Shown here in pieces: positions 25,233 to 34,124 of a DNA stretch of 37,221 nt. Made by a program: the position numbers and the translations under genes. The stretch covers positions 1 through 37,221 of the forward strand of contig JAOUOR010000013.1 in the NCBI GenBank assembly GCA_029880245.1, given 5' to 3'. The notes beneath the pieces were generated by a model. The model was not told the origin of the DNA and ran no database searches. It worked only from the letters and a program-made list of their open reading frames with translations. This DNA is from Alphaproteobacteria bacterium. GTDB lineage: Bacteria > Pseudomonadota > Alphaproteobacteria > Micavibrionales > Micavibrionaceae. Positions within the stretch are counted from its first letter, which is position 1. Each line of letters begins with the position of its first letter.

Positions 25233-25760
25233 ATGGAAATTAATCACAGCCAAGATAATATACCCGAAGATCTGCGCCCCTCTGACGCGCAATTTGAAAC
25301 ATCAGAAGACCACGCCGATGTAAAAATCTTACCGCCTTTTATTTTTGGCAGCTTTTTAATATTGGCTGTAATTCTGGAAATTTTCATGGGCGCTAATCTC
25401 TTTCGTTGGAGCGCACAGCTTGTCCTTGGCCTGACCGGCCTTAGCTTCGGCGCAGGGCTTATGACATGGTGTGTGATGCGCTTTATCAATGCCGCCACAG
25501 CACTTAACCCAAAAAAACCAACCTCTACCCTAGTCACTGACGGGCCTTATTGCATGTCCCGCAACCCCATATATGTGGCTTTTATATCGCTCTATCTGGG
25601 CATAGTTTTTATCTTTGATATTGTCTGGGGCCTCCCCCTGCTCCTCCCCATGATCTACATCGTCCGCCGCTTTGTCATCACACCGGAAGAAGCCTACCTT
25701 GAACGCCGCTTCGGTGAAGAATACGAAACTTACAAAAAAACCGTCCGCCGCTGGCTATAG
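25233..25760 (+). CDS. isoprenylcysteine methyltransferase-family membrane protein
   Basis: 175 residues with about four hydrophobic segments. The C-terminal half has the hallmark of the bacterial isoprenylcysteine O-methyltransferase/PEMT-like family: LVTDGPYCMSRNPIYVAF followed by a hydrophobic helix, then TPEEAYLERRFGEEYETYK. These residues form the S-adenosylmethionine and substrate site in characterised relatives. Bacterial members act on unknown small molecules or lipids, so the substrate is open. No strong ribosome site precedes the ATG. The stop codon falls in GGCTATAGCACTT, which resembles the end of the family-A repeat whose partial copy begins about 30 bases later. Confidence 0.85.
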   Translation: MEINHSQDNIPEDLRPSDAQFETSEDHADVKILPPFIFGSFLILAVILEIFMGANLFRWSAQLVLGLTGLSFGAGLMTWCVMRFINAATALNPKKPTSTLVTDGPYCMSRNPIYVAFISLYLGIVFIFDIVWGLPLLLPMIYIVRRFVITPEEAYLERRFGEEYETYKKTVRRWL

Positions 25761-25821
25761 CACTTAAAGACTACCTCAAACATTACTATAGTCATTCCCA
25801 TTAATTCTTGCACTTAAAGAC
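25761..25821. repeat. partial family-A element with flanking direct repeats
   Basis: TATAGTCATTCCCATT and the following bases (about 25789-25814) match one terminal arm of the family-A element at 9161-9188 almost perfectly, but no second arm is present. An 11-base direct repeat, CACTTAAAGAC, occurs at 25761-25771 and 25811-25821. This may be a decayed or rearranged copy lying in the promoter region of the next gene, where GATCT...AGATC (25824-25837) forms another inverted repeat. Confidence 0.6.
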
Positions 25822-25845
25822 CTGATCTGGTTAGATCATAGTCTT

Positions 25846-26856
25846 ATGAGCAAAGAACAAAAAACAGATGAGTCCCCCCAAGAAGAACACGTTGAACTCG
25901 GCGAACTTAACCGCGTTGACGACACACGTTTCAACAAGACACTCGAAGCCCTGATACAAGAATCCGAAGATACGCGCCTGCACCGCATGAAACAAATGCG
26001 TACACGGGGCTTTATCGCCATGAATGCCAGCATAGCCCTGATATTCATTGGCATTGCGGCTTTTGGCTGGTTTTTCCTGATGGAAGGCAAAATAATCGAG
26101 GGCCTGATCGCCATAGCACTCTCCTTGGCCCCTTCTGTTCTTCTTTATAAATGGGCGGACTTACCCTTGAAAAAATATGTGCGCGAGCACAAAGAAATCT
26201 TTATGCCCAAACTCGCCAAAGCCATTAACGGCCTGAGCTTCTATCCAAAACGAGGCGTCAGCTCCAAAATCCTAGGAAAATTGGCCGTCCTTCCGGCCCA
26301 TGATCGCTACGAGGCCGAGGATTGCTTTATGGGCATGTATAAGGGCGTCAAAGTCATCTTCTCCGAAGCGCGCCTTTATTCCAAAACCTATAAAACCGGT
26401 CAGGTCTTTGACGGAATATTTGTCCTGCTGGAAACTCCGGCTGACGTTATTGACGGTCACACAATCGTTACCGCCAATAACAAAATGGTCAAAGCTTATT
26501 CCAAAACGCGCTGGAAAACCATGCAACAGGTCCATATCGCCCCCAGTGACCCGAAATGGGACAAATTTACGATTTATTCAACCAAACCCGATAGTGCAGA
26601 ACTAATTATTGGCGATCGTTTACTCAAAGAACTCGCCGAAGCTTCCGAAATTTTTGATAATGCCCCCTTAACCGCCGTATTCTTTGGAAATAAATATATC
26701 TTCATAATGCTGCCCTATGATAAGGACATGTTCGAGGCCTCGGATATCCATGTTCCCGTCACCACAAAACAACATGCTACTCAGTGCAAAAAAGAAATAG
26801 AACAGATTCTTGAGATTGTTGACGTATTTGACCTCTACCAGCCCGTCAAAAGCTAA
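25846..26856 (+). CDS. DUF3137-like membrane protein
   Basis: 336 residues. After a polar, acidic N terminus of about 55 residues, two hydrophobic helices (about 56-75 and 84-103: ASIALIFIGIAAFGWFF and GLIAIALSLAPSVLLY) form a membrane hairpin. The rest is a soluble alpha/beta region with YEAEDCFMGMYKGVKVIFSEARL and FDGIFVLLE, and near the end FIMLPYDKDMFEAS. This layout matches the DUF3137 family, whose function is unknown. The ATG at 25846 lies just after the partial family-A repeat, which must therefore contain or abut its promoter. Family call moderate; cellular role unknown. Confidence 0.78.
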   Translation: MSKEQKTDESPQEEHVELGELNRVDDTRFNKTLEALIQESEDTRLHRMKQMRTRGFIAMNASIALIFIGIAAFGWFFLMEGKIIEGLIAIALSLAPSVLLYKWADLPLKKYVREHKEIFMPKLAKAINGLSFYPKRGVSSKILGKLAVLPAHDRYEAEDCFMGMYKGVKVIFSEARLYSKTYKTGQVFDGIFVLLETPADVIDGHTIVTANNKMVKAYSKTRWKTMQQVHIAPSDPKWDKFTIYSTKPDSAELIIGDRLLKELAEASEIFDNAPLTAVFFGNKYIFIMLPYDKDMFEASDIHVPVTTKQHATQCKKEIEQILEIVDVFDLYQPVKS

Positions 26857-26904
26857 AAATGTTGCCTGTTTTTTAATATTTTTTCCATCGTCATCCCCGC
26901 CTCC

Positions 26905-27047
26905 GTTTTTGCATCCTGATGTCAATCAGGATCTGATAAGAACAGCAAAGAGATCCTGACTTATGTCAGGATGCACGTGTAATTTTACTCCTGTCATTCC
27001 GGCTAAGGGTACAGCCCGCATGGAGGAATCTCGTAAGACCTCCCCCT
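26905..27047. repeat. dispersed repeat family C, copy 1
   Basis: Begins with GCATCCTGAT and ATCAGGATC inverted arms, followed by GATCCTGAC...GTCAGGATGC and TCATTCCGGCTAAGGG. A long, clearly homologous copy lies at 34888-35034 and a shortened one at about 35678-35740. Together with families B and A it fills the 26857-27419 gap, which holds no gene. Confidence 0.8.
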
Positions 27048-27049
27048 CC

Positions 27050-27188
27050 GTCATCCCCGCGCCTGCCGAAGCTTTAGCGAAGGCAGGTTAAATGGCGGGG
27101 ATCCAGTAAAGCGTGCAGGCATAGCCTGCACACATATTGCGCTAGATCCCCGAATAACGTTCAGCTTCGCTTCACTATCGGGAATAAC
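27050..27188. repeat. dispersed repeat family B, copy 1
   Basis: Starts CGTCATCCCCGCGCCTGC, contains an AAGGCAGG partner arm and GGGGATCCAGTAAAGC, and ends with the CCCGAATAACG...CACTATCGGG tail (27148-27182). The tail recurs at about 35173-35209 with few differences. Here it is joined directly to AATAACTATAG, a family-A-like end. Confidence 0.75.
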
Positions 27189-27216
27189 TATAGAATACCA
27201 CTGTATACCCTTTGCC

Positions 27217-27324
27217 ATATAGTTGTTTGGCTTTATTTTGTGACAAGGCGCAAGCGACGACGTGTAGTTAACCTACATAAGGAGCGAAGCAACACTGTCA
27301 CAAAGTAAATGCAAACAACTATAG
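27217..27324. mobile_element. MITE-like palindromic element, family A copy 2
   Basis: A 108-base element with 28-base imperfect terminal inverted repeats (27217-27244 and 27297-27324, 24 of 28 matching on reversal), sharing TATAGTYGTTT ends with the copy at 9082. A central TGTAG-TTAAC-CTACA inverted repeat completes the long hairpin. It has no coding capacity. It ends about 95 bases before the cheZ-like start, so it lies in that gene's promoter region. Confidence 0.68.
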
Positions 27325-27419
27325 TAGGATTTTGTTAATGAATTCATCGTAGAATGGCACCGTGCATATCCAAATGCATAATTACGAATTCAACAACTTC
27401 GCAAGGGCAACGCAGAATA

Positions 27420-28061
27420 ATGTCAAAAACCAGTGAAATCAAAGCATTAGAAGAAAAACTTGAAACAATGGATACTTTTATCAAACGCCGTTTTGATGAA
27501 CTATCCATGGAAGTCAATGCCACCGCCCAGCAAGTCGATATGGCCGAAAGCGGCATAGCCAAAAAATTCACTGAAATCCTTGAGGTCATCAGCGCTATTT
27601 CCTATCACGGCGATGGGCAATCTGCTGCCAATTCCGGCGTACAATTAGAAGCCGTCATTGAAGACACTGAAAATGCCGCCAATACAATTCTTGATGCTGC
27701 AGACCGCATTTCCACCTATTTGGATGATGATTCCAAGTGGAGCAATAGTGACAATCAGGCCAATATGAAACAACAAATCCGCAAGGATATTCAGGAAATC
27801 CTTATGGCCTGTACGTTTCAGGATCTCACCGGTCAACGGATAAGAAATACACTTAATAATTTACATGACATCGAAAGCCGCATTTCTTCGACCTTCGAGA
27901 AACTTGGCATTGATGTTAAACCGGACGAACATGCTGTGGAAGAAAAGGTACAGCGCGCCTCATCACAAGAGGAGATCGACGCCCTGCTCAAAGGGTTTGA
28001 GGCCGGAGAATCCATGTGTGTTATTCCCAATAAAACCGGCACTAAAGGAACCGAGCATTAA
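27420..28061 (+). CDS. cheZ: CheZ-like CheY-phosphate phosphatase
   Basis: CheZ dephosphorylates CheY-P to end the motor signal. The 213 residues, from the ATG at 27420, are mostly helical. The catalytic helix carries CTFQDLTGQRIRN; by comparison with E. coli CheZ, Asp135 and Gln139 are the active residues. Near the C terminus, SSQEEIDALLKGF (181-193) corresponds to the CheY-binding tail and closely resembles the SQ-x-EIDALLNG peptide at the start of FliM. The ORF can be extended upstream to 27354, but that segment looks non-coding and abuts a repeat. The gene lies some 18 kb from the other che genes. About 20 residues follow the binding motif, unlike classical CheZ, where it is terminal. Confidence 0.85.
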   Translation: MSKTSEIKALEEKLETMDTFIKRRFDELSMEVNATAQQVDMAESGIAKKFTEILEVISAISYHGDGQSAANSGVQLEAVIEDTENAANTILDAADRISTYLDDDSKWSNSDNQANMKQQIRKDIQEILMACTFQDLTGQRIRNTLNNLHDIESRISSTFEKLGIDVKPDEHAVEEKVQRASSQEEIDALLKGFEAGESMCVIPNKTGTKGTEH

Positions 28062-28211
28062 TCTGTATTTTATTTCTATCAGTCAGGACATTTCGTAAAA
28101 AACACATCTCATAACTAATTTCCTTATTAACCAATTACCATTAATAGTATAGAATCTCTTTGCAAAAGCAATCCTTGCTAAAAGAAATTTCTCAACTAAA
28201 GGTTTCAAGCC

Positions 28212-30890
28212 ATGACCCGAACAGGACAAGATACTCTCAAGACTCGTAAAACCCTTACCGTAGATGGTAAGGACTACGAGTATTTCTCCCTTAAAGAGGC
28301 TGAAAAACAAATTGGCGATGTGTCACGTCTGCCCTATACGCTCAAAGTCCTTCTGGAGAACCTTTTGCGTTTTGAAGACGGGCAAAGCGTTACAACCGAA
28401 GATATTAAAGCTATTGCAGACTGGCTAAAGAGCAAGAAATCAAACCATGAAATTGCCTACCGCCCTGCCCGCGTTCTGATGCAGGATTTTACAGGTGTTC
28501 CCGCCGTCGTGGACTTGGCCGCAATGCGTGAAGCCATGGTATCCCTTGGCGGCGATGCACAGAAAATAAACCCCTTAAGTCCAGTTGATCTGGTCATTGA
28601 CCACTCGGTGATGGTAGATGAATTTGGTACAAACAAAGCCTTTCAGGCCAATGTAGAAAAAGAATTCGAGCGCAATGGCGAACGCTATAGCTTTCTGCGC
28701 TGGGGACAAGATGCTTTCAATAACTTCCGTGTTGTGCCGCCCGGCACCGGGATTTGCCATCAGGTTAATCTCGAATATCTGGCACAAACCGTCTGGATGG
28801 AAGAAGATGAGAATAATCCGGGCTCGCAGGTTATTTACCCTGATACACTTGTGGGCACGGATTCCCATACAACAATGGTCAATGGTCTGGCCGTTCTCGG
28901 CTGGGGCGTGGGAGGCATAGAAGCCGAAGCCGCCATGCTGGGTCAGCCTGTTTCGATGTTAATCCCCGAAGTAGTCGGTTTTAAACTGACCGGAAAAATG
29001 AAAGAAGGCACAACCGCCACAGATCTGGTCTTGCGTGTAGTCGAGATGCTCCGTGGATTGGGTGTTGTGGGTAAGTTTGTGGAATTTTACGGGGATGGCC
29101 TTGATCACCTGACCCTTGCCGATCAGGCTACAATCGCCAATATGGCCCCGGAATACGGTGCAACTTGCGGCTTCTTCCCGATAGACGAGGAAACCCTCAG
29201 ATACTTACGCTTCACAGGCCGCGATGATCACCGCGTAAATATTGTCGAGGCTTATGCCAAAGAACAAGGCATGTGGCGCGATGCCAATACGCCAGATCCT
29301 GTATTTACAACCACGCTGGAACTTGATCTTGCAAGCATCCAACCTGCGATTTCAGGACCAAAGCGCCCGCAGGACCGCATTGCCTTGTCAAAAGCCGCTT
29401 CTGCATTCGAAGAACTGGTCCCCGATCACAAATCCGTAGCCGTTGAAGGCACAGATTACGAGCTTGAAAATGGCGACGTTGTTATTGCTGCAATTACAAG
29501 TTGTACAAACACATCAAACCCCGATGTACTGGTCGCCGCCGGATTAGTCGCTAAAAAAGCGCATGAACTGGGTCTTACCGTTAAACCTTGGGTTAAAACA
29601 TCTCTGGCCCCCGGCTCACAAGTCGTGACCGATTACCTTGAAAAGTCAGGCCTGCAAGAACATCTCGATGCACTCGGTTTTAACACAGTCGGATATGGCT
29701 GTACGACCTGTATCGGAAATTCCGGCCCATTGCCGGCGCCCATTGCCAAAGCCGTTGAAGATGGCGATTTAAACGTTACATCAGTCCTATCAGGCAACAG
29801 AAACTTCGAAGGACGGATCTCGCCGCATGTAAAATCAAACTACCTCGCCAGCCCTCCTCTCGTGGTGGCCTATGCCATTGCAGGCTCTATGCGCGTGGAT
29901 ATGTATAATGACCCGATCGGACAGGATAAAAACGGACGTGATGTCTATATGAAGGATATCTGGCCGACGAATAAGGAAATCACAGATACAGTGCGTGATT
30001 GTCTGACATCAGAGATGTTCTTGAGCCGCTACGCTGATGTATTCAAAGGTCCGAAAGAATGGCAAGCCATTGGCGGCGCAGCCTCAAGCCAGACCTATAG
30101 CTGGGATGCGGCCTCAACTTACGTCAAAAATCCGCCTTTCTTCACCGGTATGTCCAATGATCCGGCCCCTGTGCCTGATATCATCGGCGCTTATGCACTG
30201 GCAATCCTCGGAGATTCAGTCACCACAGACCACATCTCCCCGGCTGGTTCAATCAAAGCCGACTCCCCGGCCGGAAAATACCTGCAAAGCAAGGGCGTAG
30301 ATCCGAAAGACTTTAACTCCTATGGCTCCCGCCGTGGTAATGACGAAGTTATGTCCAGAGGGACTTTCGCCAATATCCGCATCAAAAACGAAATGCTGAG
30401 TAATGTTGAGGGCGGCTTCACCAAACATGTCCCTTCAGGCGAACAAATGAGCATCTATGACGCGGCCGTAAAATACAAGGCTGAAGGTCAGCCACTTGTG
30501 ATAATCGCAGGAAAAGAATACGGCACAGGCTCATCGCGCGACTGGGCCGCCAAAGGAACAAGATTACTGGGCGTGAAAGCCGTGATTGCCGAAAGTTTTG
30601 AGCGCATCCACAGATCCAATCTGATTGGTATGGGCGTCCTTCCCCTTCAATTCACAGGCGCAAAAAACCGGAAGACATTGAATCTACGGGGAGATGAACG
30701 CTTTAACATCAAAGATATATCCGAAAACTTATCGCCACAAAAAGAAATTACCATGACAGTTAACTATGCTGACGGCTCAGAGCAAGACATTAAATTACTT
30801 TGCCGTATTGATACACTTGATGAACTCGAGTACTTCCGTAATGGCGGGATTCTCCACTATGTTCTGCGTAAAATCGCTAATGCTGCGTAG
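28212..30890 (+). CDS. acnA: aconitate hydratase A
   Basis: Iron-sulfur enzyme interconverting citrate and isocitrate in the TCA cycle. The 892-residue length matches the AcnA/IRP type. The three expected cluster ligands are present: Cys431 in [10 protein letters not shown], and Cys497 and Cys500 in [14 protein letters not shown]. Other family signatures include [44 protein letters not shown] and [16 protein letters not shown]. The start ATG is the first in frame, at the usual MTRTGQD-type N terminus. It stands as a single transcription unit with a 150-base upstream region and its own terminator. Confidence 0.97.
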   Translation: MTRTGQDTLKTRKTLTVDGKDYEYFSLKEAEKQIGDVSRLPYTLKVLLENLLRFEDGQSVTTEDIKAIADWLKSKKSNHEIAYRPARVLMQDFTGVPAVVDLAAMREAMVSLGGDAQKINPLSPVDLVIDHSVMVDEFGTNKAFQANVEKEFERNGERYSFLRWGQDAFNNFRVVPPGTGICHQVNLEYLAQTVWMEEDENNPGSQVIYPDTLVGTDSHTTMVNGLAVLGWGVGGIEAEAAMLGQPVSMLIPEVVGFKLTGKMKEGTTATDLVLRVVEMLRGLGVVGKFVEFYGDGLDHLTLADQATIANMAPEYGATCGFFPIDEETLRYLRFTGRDDHRVNIVEAYAKEQGMWRDANTPDPVFTTTLELDLASIQPAISGPKRPQDRIALSKAASAFEELVPDHKSVAVEGTDYELENGDVVIAAITSCTNTSNPDVLVAAGLVAKKAHELGLTVKPWVKTSLAPGSQVVTDYLEKSGLQEHLDALGFNTVGYGCTTCIGNSGPLPAPIAKAVEDGDLNVTSVLSGNRNFEGRISPHVKSNYLASPPLVVAYAIAGSMRVDMYNDPIGQDKNGRDVYMKDIWPTNKEITDTVRDCLTSEMFLSRYADVFKGPKEWQAIGGAASSQTYSWDAASTYVKNPPFFTGMSNDPAPVPDIIGAYALAILGDSVTTDHISPAGSIKADSPAGKYLQSKGVDPKDFNSYGSRRGNDEVMSRGTFANIRIKNEMLSNVEGGFTKHVPSGEQMSIYDAAVKYKAEGQPLVIIAGKEYGTGSSRDWAAKGTRLLGVKAVIAESFERIHRSNLIGMGVLPLQFTGAKNRKTLNLRGDERFNIKDISENLSPQKEITMTVNYADGSEQDIKLLCRIDTLDELEYFRNGGILHYVLRKIANAA

Positions 30891-30940
30891 AGCAAACGAT
30901 ATTTGAGTTTACCACGAGGTATCTCCACCCCCATTTTGTT

Positions 30941-30967
30941 GGCGGGCCTTTCGGCCCGTCCTTTTTT
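30941..30967 (+). terminator. intrinsic terminator of acnA
   Basis: GGCGGGCC and GGCCCGTCC form a GC-rich stem with a TTTC loop, followed by TTTTTTG. It lies about 50 bases after the acnA stop and just before the end of a convergent gene, so it may serve as the plus-strand stop only. Confidence 0.85.
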
Positions 30968-30974
30968 GTGGCAG

Positions 30975-31844
30975 CTAATCCAGAAATTCCGGAAAAGCCG
31001 GCAGTAATTCCACATGCGTAGGTTCATGCTGGATAATGAGCTTGGCTCCCGTATTTTGCACCAGCTTGTTCAGCCTGTCCGATGATGCCAAAGTCTGCAC
31101 GCGATCAGAATTAAGACTTGGAACGCCGTTACTGACACGGTTTTCAATAAAATGCCATTGATCTCCCGATAAAATCACAGTCCCGCTATTCACCAGATCA
31201 ATCTTCAAAGCCATATGCCCCGGCGTATGACCGGGCAGAGAAATAGCCTTAACCCGACCATTTCCAAAAAAGTCATAATCCTTAGTTATCGGCTTAACTT
31301 TGGCCTGATTTTCCTTCTTGCTAAAAAACTCGATTGTTTTGTCATTAAAATGATTAGCCTTAGCTATATCCGTATATTTCGTAAAAAGATCATATTCGGC
31401 CTGTTGCATAATTATAGTCGCATTAGGAAACGCCTCTATATTTCCGGTATGATCAAAATGCCCGTGAGAAATTGCTACATGGGTTATATCCTCCGGCACC
31501 AACCCTATTGAATCCAGTTGTTCGACAATTGTTTTAGTAACTTTCAGATGGAAACTTTCGTTTTTTTGACCGTCTTCCTCTTTCGCAATTTCCGAGGGCA
31601 ATCCCGTATCCCACAACAGCCAATTTGTTCCGGCATTGATGAGATAACAAGAACTCACCAGTGTTTTTGTCTGCCCGACATATTGATCCGTATCAGAAAA
31701 TACATTGAGATTCAAAACCTCGATAGAACCACAATCCAGCCTATAGAGCTTTGGTTTTCCATACTCTTCCGCACCGGCAGGTGACACACAAAAGACAAAC
31801 AAAAAAAAGCAAGAAAAGAGGCCAAAAATTGATTTCATATTCAT
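30975..31844 (-). CDS. exported metallo-beta-lactamase-fold hydrolase, AHL-lactonase-like
   Basis: 289 residues from the ATG at 31844. Metal ligands are visible in SHGHFDHTGN (HxHxDH), LPGHTPGH and ILSGDQWHF, with IIQHEPTH near the end; this set and spacing fit the N-acyl homoserine lactonase (AiiA/AttM-like) branch of the family. MKSIFGLFSCFFLFVFCV and a following SPAGA give a convincing Sec signal peptide, so the enzyme should act in the periplasm or outside. An upstream ATG at 31859 lacks a ribosome site, whereas GGGG lies 5 bases before 31844. The substrate is not proven: lactonase, or another lactone/ester hydrolase, is possible. Confidence 0.82.
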   Translation of the reverse strand: MNMKSIFGLFSCFFLFVFCVSPAGAEEYGKPKLYRLDCGSIEVLNLNVFSDTDQYVGQTKTLVSSCYLINAGTNWLLWDTGLPSEIAKEEDGQKNESFHLKVTKTIVEQLDSIGLVPEDITHVAISHGHFDHTGNIEAFPNATIIMQQAEYDLFTKYTDIAKANHFNDKTIEFFSKKENQAKVKPITKDYDFFGNGRVKAISLPGHTPGHMALKIDLVNSGTVILSGDQWHFIENRVSNGVPSLNSDRVQTLASSDRLNKLVQNTGAKLIIQHEPTHVELLPAFPEFLD

Positions 31845-31961
31845 AAACACCCCGCTCATCTAAAATCATATTTTGCAAGAATTACCTTTGCGCCCAGTAA
31901 TATAGCGCCTTTAGAATCATAGGCAAATAAAATCAGTAAACTATCTGGAAAAAAATGATCC

Positions 31962-32864
31962 TTATCCACTCCTCAGATACTTTTCCATGCTATCTTCTGA
32001 TTCCTGAATCATATTCCTGAAAATAGGTTTTTCGGGCCGATAACGAATCTCATATCTGTTTTCCATGACACTGATTTCTGATTCAATGCGCTGGATTTGT
32101 CTTAACCCCTCTTTCATCTCTTGATACTCAGGTGAATATTGCCGGATAAGATCAAATTTCAATTTAGCCTTATTTGTTCCAATCGTAAAACAAAGCTGTG
32201 TCCCTTCGATGAACGCAGCAGCAGCAGAAAGAATCTGAGCGTTACGAAGATGGTAATATCCGGAACCTTTATCGACTTTAATATAAAAATTAAATGTTAC
32301 CGTATGCTTAGGCGAGCGCAAGATCATACCGCAACGCCCTCCTTTTTGGTTTAACTCCGAAACCAGCGCCACGTTACTATCGTAATCAATCCTGACATTC
32401 TTACCCGCCGCACCAAAAGCCTGCTTAGCCATATCGATAGAGTCTTCATACTTACCCTTATTCACAACGTCACATTTTTCAATCACATCGAAAAAAGGAT
32501 GACGATCCCCGTGAGAATAAATCGGTTTGCCGTTATAATACACACACACCCAGCGCGAATCATTATATTTACGCTCATAATCACTTAAGGATTCATCCCA
32601 CAAAACCAGCCAGTCATCTCCATCCACACGATGGAAAAGCGGCCCGCTTTGCTCGTATTCCTTGACAATTTGCGACGCAAAGCGAATACAAAGCTGCATC
32701 GTATTGGCGCGCACGACAAACTCTTCGGCATTATCATCTCCCGATTGCAAGTGCAGAGGCAGACGATTGCTCGGCGCAATAATCTTCAAAACTTTTTCTG
32801 TATCGTCGGGCTGCTCTTCTTCGATTACGAATTTCTCGCGGAGCAAGGAAACGTTGATTTTCAT
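31962..32864 (-). CDS. unrecognised soluble protein, 300 residues
   Basis: A 300-residue protein I cannot place. It has no signal peptide or membrane helix. The N-terminal two thirds look alpha/beta with several aromatic-rich stretches (WVCVYYNGKPIYSHGDRHPFF, split here from its surroundings), and residues about 255-300 are strongly charged and helical (LRQIQRIESEISVMENRYE). Cysteines are scattered and do not form a metal motif. It is separated by about 117 bases from the exported hydrolase downstream on the same strand, so co-transcription is possible. Upstream lies a 254-base gap holding a family-D repeat. Function unknown. Confidence 0.68.
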   Translation of the reverse strand: MKINVSLLREKFVIEEEQPDDTEKVLKIIAPSNRLPLHLQSGDDNAEEFVVRANTMQLCIRFASQIVKEYEQSGPLFHRVDGDDWLVLWDESLSDYERKYNDSRWVCVYYNGKPIYSHGDRHPFFDVIEKCDVVNKGKYEDSIDMAKQAFGAAGKNVRIDYDSNVALVSELNQKGGRCGMILRSPKHTVTFNFYIKVDKGSGYYHLRNAQILSAAAAFIEGTQLCFTIGTNKAKLKFDLIRQYSPEYQEMKEGLRQIQRIESEISVMENRYEIRYRPEKPIFRNMIQESEDSMEKYLRSG

Positions 32865-32966
32865 TTTAGTCCAATATGATAGAGATCGTCGTCAACATCA
32901 GAACGTCATCATAACATATATCACTAAACGGAGAATAATGTTTTATTTTTATTATCACAGTTGAAT

Positions 32967-33030
32967 CCCCTCTCCCTTAATCCCTCTCCTCGTGGGGAGA
33001 GGGAAGATGCGTTAGCATCAGGGTGAGGGG
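32967..33030. repeat. 64-bp palindromic repeat family D, copy 2
   Basis: Matches the reverse complement of 19074-19137 at 61 of 64 positions, including the CTCTCC...GGAGAG core and the GCATCAGGGTGAGGGG end. It lies in the divergent region between genes starting at 32864 (minus) and 33119 (plus). Confidence 0.82.
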
Positions 33031-33118
33031 TAGGTCATTATGTTTGACATAAGGTTGCGTGTGTGGTTAGATGCCGGAAATTTATAACAATCTCAGGCGT
33101 GTATGAAAGGCGGAGATT

Positions 33119-33886
33119 ATGTCAGGAAATTTTTCTTTACCGGATTTATCGACTAAATCAACCAGCGAAATTTTAGATATAGCACTTAATGATAGAAGCA
33201 AGCGCAAAAAAACAGCTCTGGCGGTGCTGGAGGAATTAGATAAGCGTAAGGAAGGTGCAGAATCTACAGAAGGTAAAAAATATACGAAGAATGATAGAAT
33301 AAAAGGCACCGAGGCGATTGCTCGCATTGTGCGTGAACATAAGGACAAGCGTGGACATGAGATCATTGAAGAGGCGGCGCTGAAGATATTAAAGTATCGT
33401 GATGATAGAGTAGCTACCAAGAAAATAATGCTGGAGATATTAAAAGATCGTAAGGATGCGTGGTCTACCTATGAGTATGGCAATATTGGGCATGTGTTTG
33501 GAAGGCTAATGGGCGAAGGCGCATTGGAAAACATATTGGAGGAATTAGCCGAGCGCACGAAAGATCATAGATATAAGGGTGGTGTAGAAATGGCGATCGG
33601 CATGATTGGCCGTATTGGGGGCGGACACGGAATAGTTACTTTGCAGGCATTGGAGATATTAAAAGATTGTAAGGGAGAACAGGCTACCGAAGAGATTAAG
33701 AATATTAGAAAAGAATTTTTAGACTATACCATCACGCAAGAATATAAAGGATCATCAGAGTATCAAGGTAAGGTTAAAGAGGTTTTTAAAAAGATTGAAG
33801 AGGTCCTTGACTATAGGAAAAAGCATAATATGGATGAGAAGAAGGTTGAAGCCGTTATAAATGGGAACAATGAACCCAATCTTTAA
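33119..33886 (+). CDS. unrecognised helical-repeat protein
   Basis: 255 residues, highly charged (Lys, Glu, Arg) and almost wholly helical. Short units ending in ILKDRKD, ILKYRDD and ILKDCKG, each after an alpha-helical stretch, recur about every 30-100 residues, suggesting degenerate HEAT/ARM-like repeats. There is no signal peptide, membrane helix or catalytic motif. GGCGGAG lies upstream of the ATG as a plausible ribosome site. A GC-rich hairpin with T residues follows the stop. It is flanked on both sides by dispersed repeats, so it stands alone. Possible protein-protein interaction role; no more can be said. Confidence 0.65.
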   Translation: MSGNFSLPDLSTKSTSEILDIALNDRSKRKKTALAVLEELDKRKEGAESTEGKKYTKNDRIKGTEAIARIVREHKDKRGHEIIEEAALKILKYRDDRVATKKIMLEILKDRKDAWSTYEYGNIGHVFGRLMGEGALENILEELAERTKDHRYKGGVEMAIGMIGRIGGGHGIVTLQALEILKDCKGEQATEEIKNIRKEFLDYTITQEYKGSSEYQGKVKEVFKKIEEVLDYRKKHNMDEKKVEAVINGNNEPNL

Positions 33887-33922
33887 TTGAATTAAAAATC
33901 AACCAAAGACGATGAATTAAAA

Positions 33923-33947
33923 GGCCCGCGCAAGCGGGTCTTCTTTT
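33923..33947 (+). terminator. intrinsic terminator after the helical-repeat gene
   Basis: GGCCCGC (33923-33929), loop GCAA, GCGGGTC (33934-33940), then TTCTTTTG. Stem has one G-T type imperfection at its base. Confidence 0.75.
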
Positions 33948-33985
33948 GATATGGTTGTGTGATAAATTTCTTCGGGATTTATTCC

Positions 33986-34089
33986 CCGCCCCTAGAGGCG
34001 TTTTCGTCATTGCACGGCTTGTCCGTGCAATCTATGGATTACCCGCACAAGTCACACGCATAAAGCGTGTAACAGGCGGGTAATGACGT
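33986..34089. repeat. dispersed repeat family E, copy 2, with nested palindromes
   Basis: GCCCCTAGAGGCGTTTT and CGTCATTG match the copy at 19046-19072. It continues with TTGCACGG-CTTGT-CCGTGCAA, then ATTACCCGC paired with GCGGGTAAT and a closing AATGACG, so the whole block is an elaborate palindrome starting CGTCATT and ending AATGACG. No gene is present. Confidence 0.6.
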
Positions 34090-34124
34090 AACCGATACTC
34101 ACTGCTTGTGGAGGGGGTATCTAT

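Noticed and set aside
26857-27419. Regularly repeated palindromes that might be a CRISPR array
   Set aside because: Repeats differ in length and sequence, are not evenly spaced and have no unique spacers between identical units; they are dispersed palindromic elements.
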